NCBI RefSeq assembly: GCF_000350225.1
Contig: NW_005179284.1
Location: 1-64,000, forward strand
Length of the DNA: 64,000 bases
Direction of reading: 5' to 3'
Source: Chondrus crispus
Lineage: Eukaryota > Rhodophyta > Florideophyceae > Gigartinales > Gigartinaceae
Part shown: one piece after another, positions 56,756 through 64,000 of the stretch
Layout: each line of letters opens with the position of its first letter
Position numbering within the stretch: the stretch's first letter is position 1
Program-made: the position numbers and the translations under genes
The notes under the pieces: model-generated
Databases searched by the model: none
What the model was told of the DNA's origin: nothing
Seen by the model: the letters and a program-made list of their open reading frames with translations, nothing else

Positions 56756-56830
56756 TGACTCCCAGTCATTCCTCTCTCATGTCGTTGGCCAACGGCACCT
56801 CCCCTTTTGCTCAGTCGTTATCACAACGCC

Positions 56831-57272
56831 CACGTAAAATTTGCGACAGTCGTTTGCTAGCATTTTACACTCTGTTTAGGAAACAGAGCACCACCGGACG
56901 GCAGAAGGGTACCCAGAGTTCAGCTTTTTGAAATCAAATGCCTCCTTGGCATCGATCNNNNNNNNNNNNNNNNNNNNNNNNNNNNNNNNNNNNNNNNNNN
57001 NNNNNNNNNNNNNNNNNNNNNNNNNNNNNNNNNNNNNNNNNNNNNNNNNNNNNNNNNCCTCCTCAGTACCGTGACCAACACACATCCTCCGACATGCTAT
57101 TGTCCTCGCCACCGCGTCATCCTCCTAACATCGACACAGACACAGTCTCTCCCCGCACCCTCCATCCCTTCCATATCTTTCGTTTCATATCTCAATCCAG
57201 CCCCCTCCATCCCCCCCTCCCTCCTCCCATATTCCTTCCCCCCCTTCCTTTACCCCCGGCCCTAGGCGTGTC
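56831..57272. other. intergenic with assembly gap
   Basis: Contains 100 N at 56958-57057. The right part is C/T-rich, leading up to the ATG at 57273. Confidence 0.7.
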
Positions 57273-58318
57273 ATGTCCGCATACCCACTTATCGCCTTGA
57301 CCGTCAACTCGCCCCCGGGCTTGCCCGCCTTCACCACCAAGCGACTTGGCACAGAGCTTGCATATCACCCGGAGCTCTCCTGTGGGAACCCCGACAAATT
57401 CCATTTCGCCATGGACCGTACCTCTCACCACCACCACCACGACCACCCCGAGCCCTCCTTCCCGCAGCCCGCCGTCCCCGCCTGTAACGACCGCGCCGCC
57501 CACGGCCCCAAGAAACCTCACCCCACCTCCCGCTCCACCGCCATGCACGACGCCGTGCCCGCCATCCAGCAAGACCCCGCCCTCTCCGAGTCCCAGCAGA
57601 CCGAGCGCATCCACAATCTCTTCGCTGGGGCCCGCCAGCGCGCCCTCAGCCGCGAACCCGACCACACCCGCCACCCCACCCGCCGCTTCTCCGGCAAGGG
57701 CGTTTCCAAGTGCTGCGAAAACTACGCGCGCAACTGCTGGCTCAAGACCGCTTGCTGCGACAAGTACTACCCTTGCAGACGCTGCTTCGATGAGGATGAG
57801 GACCACGAAATCGACCGCCACGCTGCAGAGCTGGTCGCCTCCATCGCCTGCGGCGACCAGGACAAGCCCGTCGCCGACAATTGCCGCTCGTGCGGCGTCG
57901 TGTTTCAAACACGGCGCCGCACGAGCGGCACTTGGTGCCAAGTTGGCAGGTACTTTTGTGGCGCGTGCAAGTTTTTTGATGACTCCAAGGGGAAGGAGGT
58001 GTACCATTCCCACCGGTGTGGCATCTGTCGCGTGGGTATGGGGCTCGGAGTCGATCAGCACCATTGCAACGGATGTGGCAACTGTTTTCCGATAGACACG
58101 CGTGACTTGCACCCGTGCCGCGAGCGCAGCCTGGACGCAAAATGTCCCATCTGCACACACTACCCATCCCAATGCTGTCAGGACTATTGATGTGATGCGT
58201 TCGCAACGCATTAATTTTTTCATGGAGTATCTGAAGGTGCGGCACCAAACACATCTACTTCATTTGATGATATTTTACCTTCGGGAGAACCAACAATGTA
58301 TCGGCGACCGACCTTAAT
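57273..58318 (+). pseudogene. CHY/CTCHY zinc-finger RING protein (RCHY1/PIRH2-like), decayed
   Basis: The frame from ATG 57273 to TGA 58190 gives 305 residues. About 148-185 is a CHY zinc finger (CCENYARNCWLKTACCDKYY, CRRCFDEDEDHEID), in which the hallmark C-x-H-Y reads C-E-N-Y and C-H-D-E reads C-F-D-E. A CTCHY finger follows (CGACKFFDD, SHRCGICRVGMG, HHCNGCGNCFP). The RING begins CPIC and then goes wrong. The rest of a RING-like stretch continues in another frame (MRSQRINFFMEYLKVRHQTH, to about 58318) but with its CGH lost. Intact relatives are E3 ubiquitin ligases. A 21-bp in-frame insertion (QTRRRTS) between the Cys clusters is an inverted copy of the adjoining bases. GC content of the first half is higher than its surroundings. 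Confidence 0.7.
57883..57929. repeat. 23-bp quasi-palindrome with one-base centre, in coding sequence
   Basis: Arms 57883-57905 and 57907-57929 around a single C; 22 of 23 pairs match. It creates the QTRRRTS insertion in the zinc-finger protein. Confidence 0.95.
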
Positions 58319-59309
58319 CCGCCGATTGCTGTCCTCTGAAAACTTATCTTTGGATATGTACGACTGCCGATTCCCGTCATTTCGTGAGAGCCCAACGCCA
58401 CATTTGAACGTCGAGCTTTCTGGAACGGCGAGAAACCCTGGTCCATATTCGGGAGCAGCACATTCCTTCGAGCGACCACTGCCCGTCCCATCCTCATATC
58501 CTGCGCCGGTCAGCCACGCAGCTGAAGTTTCTCAGGCAAGGCATGCAAACTCCTCGCGTCATTCGTAGCTAACCCACTGCTAATACTTCCCGGTTCTCTG
58601 GTTGCGTCGGCGCCTTCCTTCCCACACGCCACGCCTAAGAAAATTGTGTCGAATTATGAAGCAGTCGGTCCAGTTGGACGCTCGACTGTCGGCAGCGGAA
58701 CTGTTCAGAGTCTTCCTGCCTCGAAGGTACCCCTAGCAACCCTACTGTAGTCGATCGTAGGCTACTCGTAGTACGACCGGAGGACTAGTAGTCCAACTGC
58801 AGTACCTCCGTAGTGTGCGTCCATACGGCTGTGCTCAAGTTACAATTTAGAGAGAAAATATGGAATACCGCTGTAGCATATGCGCAGTGCATTCGTAGTA
58901 GGGGTTAATATATGCATGGCTGCTGTAGTGCGACAGCAGTGTCAGAACATGATTTTGTCCCACTTCGATGGGTGTGGGAGCAGGCAGCCGTGGAATTCGT
59001 GGAACCAACACGCGACTGCCCGCAAGGGGAGCGGTGTCATGCAGCTTACCTGTAATGGTAAAGGCGGATAGGGACGCACGCAGGTGGCGACAGCTGTCAT
59101 GGCGTCGTCGCGCCACATCTAAGCCGGCAGCGCCTCGCCCGAGTTTCCGTTCTTACCGCCCCCCCTTTCCCACTCCGCACTCGTTCCTTTTGGCGATTAT
59201 CATCCCCCTAAAGGTGACGCTGGTGCAATGAGCACAAGAGATCACATGCGGAGCTCCAGACGCCGCGAGGGGTACTCGCCCCATCGGGCGTTGTCCCCGC
59301 CGCGCCGCC
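58319..59309. other. intergenic, nothing recognised
   Basis: About 58735-58830 is dense in CTACTGTAG/GTAGTAC words, including GGACTAGTAGTCC. No gene recognised. Confidence 0.4.
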
Positions 59310-60491
59310 GGCGGCACCTTCCGCTTTGAGCCCGACCCGCATCCCGACTGGTCCTCCCACCTCATCTGCGAACCGTCCCTCTCCGATCAAACCAGCGAGG
59401 ACCACCACCACCTCTTCAACGCTCGCTTGGCCGATCTCATCTCCACCCCGCTCGACCTTACTAAGCCCCTCTGGCGCACCCATTTGTTTTCCAACTGGTC
59501 CATCTCGCGCGGTGAGTGCAACGCCTGTACCCTTGTCCTCCGCGTCCACCACTCCCTGGCCGATGGTGTCGGCCTCGTTAAGTATTTTCTGGCTACCGTT
59601 GTCGACAAGGACGATCATGACAACCCGGCTCGCCTTCTTGTTCCCACCAGAAGATCCACTGGAAATCCCGAGGTCCGCTCCGGGTATTTCACATGGATCC
59701 GAGACTACTTCCATGATATTGCCCGCATTTTCATCAGGCCGTTCTTCAAGGACCCAGTGTGCGTTCTCACCCGTGCCACAATGACGGAAAAGAATATCTG
59801 CGCGCTTGCGGCCCCCGAGCAGGTCACTGTGGCGACGCTCAAGCTCGCTGTCATGCAGCTCAATGTAACAATCAATGACTTGATGTTGGCTGCGTTTTCG
59901 GGCGCCGTCAGGGAGTACGTTACGAGGTTTGGGGAAGACCCGTCGGCGCTGAAGGGGCTGAATGTGGCCATGCCATTCAATTTGCATGTGTTTAATGAGT
60001 TTTCGATGAGCGATGTATCGAACCAGCTGCTGATGGTCCCTGTAGCACTGCCAGTACACCTAAGAGAGCCCACAGAGAGGTTGCTCGCGTGTTCCAAGTC
60101 GATGAAGCGGCTGAAGAGGAGCTATCAGCCGATTTTCGCGACTGTGGCCATGCGCCAGCTTGCGGTTTTGCCGGCGGCCCTTAGGAGAAGGATGTGGCAT
60201 GTGGTGGCAAGCTCGGCGTCGGTGCTGTTTTCAAACGTGGCAGGGCCCACGAAGAAAATGCTCATCGGAGGTGTAGCCGTCGATGAGGTGTATTTTTTCC
60301 CCCCACCTGATGCGCATGTTGGTAGCGATATTGGCCTGTTTTCGTATGCAGGAAAGGTTTTTATAGGGGCGGCAGGGGATGCTAATAGATTGGCTGAACC
60401 GCAAAAGTTGCTTGATTACCTTGTAGAAGAGCTTTTGGGATTTTTTGAGCTAGGGAAGAGTGTAGCTCGTAGTGCTCCCATCGAACGATAA
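59310..60491 (+). CDS. wax ester synthase/DGAT-type acyltransferase, N-terminus missing
   Basis: An open frame begins near 59310 without an ATG (FRFEPDPHPDW) and runs to TAA 60491, about 390 residues; the family is usually 450-480. The acyltransferase motif HHxxxDG is present (VHHSLADGVG, near 59545). DLTKPLWRTHLF precedes it, as usual. The C-terminal DUF1298 half is complete (NDLMLAAFSGAVREY, NVAMPFNLH, FSNVAGP, GLFSYAGKVFIG). The enzyme joins acyl-CoA to fatty alcohol or diacylglycerol. About 60-80 N-terminal residues are not visible in any frame upstream, so the gene is truncated or begins with an exon I cannot see. The catalytic part shows no stop or shift. Confidence 0.75.
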   Translation, partial: GGTFRFEPDPHPDWSSHLICEPSLSDQTSEDHHHLFNARLADLISTPLDLTKPLWRTHLFSNWSISRGECNACTLVLRVHHSLADGVGLVKYFLATVVDKDDHDNPARLLVPTRRSTGNPEVRSGYFTWIRDYFHDIARIFIRPFFKDPVCVLTRATMTEKNICALAAPEQVTVATLKLAVMQLNVTINDLMLAAFSGAVREYVTRFGEDPSALKGLNVAMPFNLHVFNEFSMSDVSNQLLMVPVALPVHLREPTERLLACSKSMKRLKRSYQPIFATVAMRQLAVLPAALRRRMWHVVASSASVLFSNVAGPTKKMLIGGVAVDEVYFFPPPDAHVGSDIGLFSYAGKVFIGAAGDANRLAEPQKLLDYLVEELLGFFELGKSVARSAPIER

Positions 60492-60991
60492 CAAACAGAA
60501 TAGGCCTCTCTATATTTAAGAATGCAGCCCTGGATTTGCAGCTGCTGCACAACCACGGTTTTCGTTGAACCGTGATTGAAGGGGTTGGTGTCACGAGCAA
60601 ATAGAGGTCCTGTGGTCATTCCACAGATTCTCTGATTGTGGGAAGGAGACATAGTCTTACAAATTGGAGGAATTGGAAACTATCCCCTGCATTGCGTATG
60701 AGAGTGCGATGATAGCGCTTCTGAAAGAACTGCGATTAAGGTCGAGGCATGTCCGATGATCTCGGGGATTGCAGCAGAACGCGGCACACCGTCTGAGAGT
60801 GCTCGATGGTCAAAAAAAATCTGTTGGGCTGAGAGGTGGCTAAACCCGTACAAACGTCACCAGAAGAATTGCGAAAGTCCATAGCAAGATTATTACACAG
60901 CAACTTTACTACGGGTCTTATATGCAGTCGTTAACTACAGACGTGGGAAGAATTTATCCTACCGAGAAGAAGCCCCGGTAGGATAGAGACT
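60492..60991. other. intergenic, 3' side of the acyltransferase
   Basis: A short inverted repeat CACGGTT..AACCGTG occurs near 60560-60580. No gene recognised. Confidence 0.4.
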
Positions 60992-61184
60992 TGTGGTGCC
61001 AGAAAGAGTCCGATGCCCCCTCGACCTCTGTGGGTCGGGGGGCGACGGCGGCTTTATTGGAGTGTGCGGGATCTGTGCCCTAATGGCAGTGCACTGTCTA
61101 GTGTGCTGTCTTATCTGGGTGGAACCGCAGTGTGTGGGAGCTCAGACAGGCCGAGCGTCGAACTGGGTTCTGGGTGGAACCACA
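60992..61184 (-). repeat. 3' LTR, 193 bp
   Basis: Bounded by inverted TGTGGT and ACCACA ends. On the minus strand a purine tract CCGGGGGAG directly precedes TGTGGTTCCACCC. It contains AATAAA on the minus strand. The second LTR is outside the window, so the left limit rests on the terminal repeats. Confidence 0.7.
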
Positions 61185-64000
61185 CTCCCCCGGACGCGAG
61201 GGCTGCTCTGCGTGGGGTGGGGGGGTTCTATTTGTATGCTGCTCTTGTGTTTGGTGTACAGCGTTGTCTTGAGCGGCTTGGTGAAGATATCCGCTTTTTG
61301 TTCGTCTGTTGGTATGCGTTCTACCTTGATCTGGCCTGTTTGTACTGTTTCGTGTAGGAAATGGTAACGTATGTCAATGCATTTCCGTCGGCGTGTGGCG
61401 CCTGTGTTTTTCGCCATTTGAACTGCCGCTGTATTGTCGATATACAGTACTGGTTGGTTTGTGCGAAGTGTCGTTTCGCGTAGCAGGCTGGTGAGCCATT
61501 TTGTGAGGGTGGCGGTTTCGGCGGCGGCTATATATTCCGCCTCGCATGTGCTTTTTGCAACGATGGGCTGTTGTTTTGACAGCCATTGCACTGGTGAGCC
61601 GTTGACAAGGGTGATCATGCCTGTTATTGATTTCCTCGAGGTTTCGTCATTAGCGTAATCAGCATCCGAATACGCTTGAATGTTGATGTGACTGTGTGTT
61701 CCTGTTGGCATGAGAATGCCTTCGGTCCTGGTGCTATGAAGGCACTGTACGAGACGTTGTACGAGTTTCCAGTGCCTGTGTGCTGGACGTTTGAGTGCTC
61801 TCGCTAGCGTGGTTGCGGCGTATGCTATGTCCGGTCTGGTACTATCGGCTATGTACCTTATTTCCCCTATGGCTCTTCCGTAAATTTCTGCAATGTCCTC
61901 TCGGGTTGCTTCTTCATCGGTGGGGGGGTCGCACTTGATGCCGTCCAAGTATGGCGTTTGTTTGGGGTTGGCTTGGGACTGTTGTAGCATCGATACCACA
62001 GTGTCGATGTGGTGTGGTTGTGACAGGTGTATGCCTGCTTTGGTGTACTGTATGCACCAGTTGAGGTACTTGTCAGGACGTCCGAGTCGCTTGACTTTGT
62101 ACTTTGCTTGTAGTACTATGTACAAGTCGTCGATCAGGGAGCGGTGTGTGGCGACTGGCAGAAAGTCGTCCATGCTGATTCCGACGAGGATGAGGTGGCC
62201 TCTGCATTTTTTGATGAACATTGATGTGTCGGCGCGTAGTTGTGTGTACCCATTCTTTTTGAGATGTATGTGCAACTCCGTGCTATATATGTTCGAGGCT
62301 TCTGGGGTGCCGTATAAATTTCCTTTCAGTTCGCCGTTGCTGTTCTTATGTTTGTACGAGCCGTCGAACCGGGCTGGTTGCCAGACAAAAACCTTTTTGT
62401 GATGTTGGTAATTTTCGTGAAGGTAGGCGCCGGTGATGTCAAAATGTTCTACGACCATGTTCATCGATGCAGCGATTGCGAATAGAGATCTGATCGTTGT
62501 GCGGTCGGCCATGTATGTGGCGGTTCGGTCTGGGTCATAGTGCACGTGCGGGCGCATCAGGTCCCCTCGAATTGAACATCGTGCTTTCCGTGTGACATTT
62601 GCTGGTGTTGCGTCGTGTTTATATCTGTACGTCATGGTCGTCGGTAGAATGTTTTTTCGTTCGGTGGGAGGTGATATGGATGTCCAGTCGATTGCTGCCA
62701 TTTTGTCGAGTTGATCCAACTCACTGTCGTGTGCCGTTTTCCATTTACGGGCGTCCGGGAATTTCCGTGCTTGTCGGAGCGTTTTGGGGGCGGCTGAGGT
62801 GTGGTCGATCTTTGTCGGGATCGTGCGGGCCTTGCTGTGAGTGCGTTTGGATTTTTTGTGTGCACTGTGCTTGGCTTTGCGGTCTTCGATCTTTGTCGTT
62901 TTGTCGCGTGCCTGTTTTGTGCGTTTCGCTCTCTGTTGTGCACTGTATATTGCATTGGTGTTGAGGCAGGGGTCCCTCTGACGGTGGTATTGCTTGAAGT
63001 CGATTACTCTTATTTTTGTGTAACGTCTGGTGTGTATGTTCTGCACACAGATGTGGTTTTGATCCATGCCGTACATGTATCTGACTTGCTCTGCCTTTTT
63101 GTGCAGCTTCGGCTGATTTGATTTCAGTATGGGCGTGTAGCCCAATTGTCCGAACGTTAGTACTTTGGCTATTTGTGGTGGTTTGTTGTGCCATTCCGTG
63201 TACGGGATGTTTTTGATAGCGTGGTGGTACGTGATGTTATACTTGAAGACGGCATCGTTGAGCGCGTCCTGCCAGTGTATGGCGTGCAATCTGCTGTGCG
63301 ATAGGGATGCACGGACTTTGTCCATGAGAGTACGGTTTATTCTCTCTGCTAGCGCATTTTCTTGCGGTGTGTAGGGTGTCGTCGCGCGGTATGAGATGCC
63401 TCGCTTGCGGAGTTGGTCCTGTACCTGTTTTGCCAAATATTCTTTGGCGTTATCGGTTACAAGGAGCCGAGGTTGTTCTCCGTTTGATGATGCTACGTGG
63501 TCAATGGCACTTATGATTGTTTGGGGGACTTGTGCTCGGTTGTGGAGGCAGTAGACCCATATGTACCTGGTTCTCGTGTCGATTACTGTGAGGAAGTAAT
63601 TTGCATTGTGCTTCGACGTTGGTTTGATCGGACCACAGACGTCGGATGACAGACTGTGTCCTTTTTCTGCATGGTGTGTTGTCCGTCGATGTGGTCTTGT
63701 GGATGTTTTTCCATCTATACATCCGCTGCATGTCATCGTTGTGCTGGTGTTGGGCAGGCCGTGGGGCATGCCGGGTAGCAGGCGGCGTTTGGACATCAGT
63801 GCGATTGTTTTGGGGTTGGCATGATTTAATTTGAGGTGCCATTCATGCATTGCTTGTTGCTCTGGGGTGTGCTTGTGTATGCCAGTTGATGGTGCTGTTG
63901 CATTGCGGAGGTTGGGGGTTGGTCGTGGCTTCGTGCGGATTGGTATGCCTCCGCTGTTGGTGTTTGGCTTCGGTGTTGTCCTCTGCTGTGTTTTTGGGGA
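61142..64000 (-). CDS. copia pol, uninterrupted in the window, 5' end outside
   Basis: More than 940 codons with no stop or shift. GAG-pre-integrase WHLKLNHANPKTIALM..CSGCIDGK starts near 63840. The integrase triad is VIDTRTRY, VTDNAKEY and TPQENALAERIN. Reverse transcriptase has the box ISMDDFLPVA (about 62160). RNase H has SDADYANDETSRKS, STCEAEYIAAAE, YIDNTAA and ADIFTKPL. The stop lies about 40 bp inside the LTR. It could be functional; the part outside the window decides. Confidence 0.9.
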   Translation of the reverse strand, partial: SPKTQQRTTPKPNTNSGGIPIRTKPRPTPNLRNATAPSTGIHKHTPEQQAMHEWHLKLNHANPKTIALMSKRRLLPGMPHGLPNTSTTMTCSGCIDGKTSTRPHRRTTHHAEKGHSLSSDVCGPIKPTSKHNANYFLTVIDTRTRYIWVYCLHNRAQVPQTIISAIDHVASSNGEQPRLLVTDNAKEYLAKQVQDQLRKRGISYRATTPYTPQENALAERINRTLMDKVRASLSHSRLHAIHWQDALNDAVFKYNITYHHAIKNIPYTEWHNKPPQIAKVLTFGQLGYTPILKSNQPKLHKKAEQVRYMYGMDQNHICVQNIHTRRYTKIRVIDFKQYHRQRDPCLNTNAIYSAQQRAKRTKQARDKTTKIEDRKAKHSAHKKSKRTHSKARTIPTKIDHTSAAPKTLRQARKFPDARKWKTAHDSELDQLDKMAAIDWTSISPPTERKNILPTTMTYRYKHDATPANVTRKARCSIRGDLMRPHVHYDPDRTATYMADRTTIRSLFAIAASMNMVVEHFDITGAYLHENYQHHKKVFVWQPARFDGSYKHKNSNGELKGNLYGTPEASNIYSTELHIHLKKNGYTQLRADTSMFIKKCRGHLILVGISMDDFLPVATHRSLIDDLYIVLQAKYKVKRLGRPDKYLNWCIQYTKAGIHLSQPHHIDTVVSMLQQSQANPKQTPYLDGIKCDPPTDEEATREDIAEIYGRAIGEIRYIADSTRPDIAYAATTLARALKRPAHRHWKLVQRLVQCLHSTRTEGILMPTGTHSHINIQAYSDADYANDETSRKSITGMITLVNGSPVQWLSKQQPIVAKSTCEAEYIAAAETATLTKWLTSLLRETTLRTNQPVLYIDNTAAVQMAKNTGATRRRKCIDIRYHFLHETVQTGQIKVERIPTDEQKADIFTKPLKTTLYTKHKSSIQIEPPHPTQSSPRVRGSVVPPRTQFDARPV

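Larger units (their letters stand above)
55010..56825 (+). mobile_element. TRIM-like miniature LTR retrotransposon (573 bp without insert)
   Basis: 5' LTR 55010-55097, primer site GGTTATGGGCC at 55098-55108, about 310 bp of non-coding interior, polypurine tract AGGGGGAC (55421-55428), then a 3' LTR (55429-55515 plus 56759-56825) split by a Harbinger element. The 5-base target duplication ACGCC flanks it (55005-55009 and 56826-56830). It has no open frame for any retroviral protein, so it must be mobilised in trans. Confidence 0.88.
55429..56825 (+). repeat. 3' LTR of the TRIM, 154 bp, split by a Harbinger element
   Basis: 55429-55515 and 56759-56825 are its two parts. 88 + 66 = 154 bp exactly accounts for the length difference from the 5' LTR. 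The 5' LTR also provides the empty target site (CATATGACTCCC) that shows where the Harbinger element went in. Confidence 0.85.
60992..64000 (-). mobile_element. copia LTR retrotransposon, 3' two thirds, minus strand
   Basis: The 3' LTR lies at 60992-61184 and pol runs to the window edge; gag, 5' LTR and target duplication lie outside. Same lineage as the elements at 1-2544 and 17998-22515. Confidence 0.9.

Noticed and set aside
57192..58223. 343-codon minus-strand frame opposite the zinc-finger gene
   Set aside because: It is the Val/Gly/Ala-rich antisense shadow of a GC-rich coding sequence whose plus-strand product has recognisable zinc fingers.

Overview
The window looks like nuclear DNA of a eukaryotic alga, most likely a multicellular red alga. 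Genes are compact and nearly intron-free (one 95-bp GT-AG intron is visible, in a transporter gene). A plastid-type RETICULATA-related (DUF3411) protein is encoded. Much of the sequence is Ty1/copia retrotransposons and PIF/Harbinger DNA transposons. There are two 100-base assembly gaps (11727-11826 and 56958-57057). The species call is an inference; the eukaryotic, transposon-rich nature is seen directly.

Layout. 1-2544: 3' part of a decayed copia element. 2625-3555: PP2C phosphatase pseudogene (-). 4802-6807: two head-to-head copies of an endonuclease-like C-terminal domain of the kind found in non-LTR retroelement proteins. 8077-9483: secreted-nuclease-like SNase plus lamin-tail-domain protein. 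10013-10895: membrane-anchored glycosyltransferase (-), one frame break. 12029-13129: RETICULATA-like gene with one premature stop. 14126-22515: a copia pol decayed only by nonsense substitutions, cut off by a second, opposite-strand copia element. 22612-35562: a convergent pair of unusual genes, one ending in a chromodomain and one of unknown family. Each is split by a young copia insertion (23194-27848 and 30090-34829) whose removal restores the reading frame. 36610-39213: a divergent copia relic. 41507-42579: pogo-type transposase remnant and a MITE. 43161-44617: nodulin-like MFS transporter (-), followed by a remarkable pair of perfect palindromes. 47357-48566 and 55516-56755: two copies of a non-autonomous Harbinger element. 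49413-50621: intact amidinotransferase. 51173-54438: two Harbinger transposase loci. 55010-56825: a miniature LTR retrotransposon (TRIM-like) carrying the second Harbinger copy inside its 3' LTR. 57273-58318: CHY/CTCHY zinc-finger (RCHY1-like) pseudogene. 59310-60491: wax-ester synthase/DGAT-type acyltransferase lacking its N-terminus. 60992-64000: another copia element (-) running off the window.

How it fits together. The host genes share no pathway; they are islands in a transposon landscape. The clearest host genes without visible defects are the SNase-LTD protein, the transporter and the amidinotransferase. Several others carry a single stop or frame break. The copia elements 23194-27848 and 30090-34829, and the TRIM, share a primer-binding site that matches the anticodon arm of initiator tRNA-Met rather than the tRNA 3' end, as in Drosophila copia. 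Recurring themes are nested insertion, LTRs shortened between short direct repeats, and palindromes whose two arms are separated by exactly one base.
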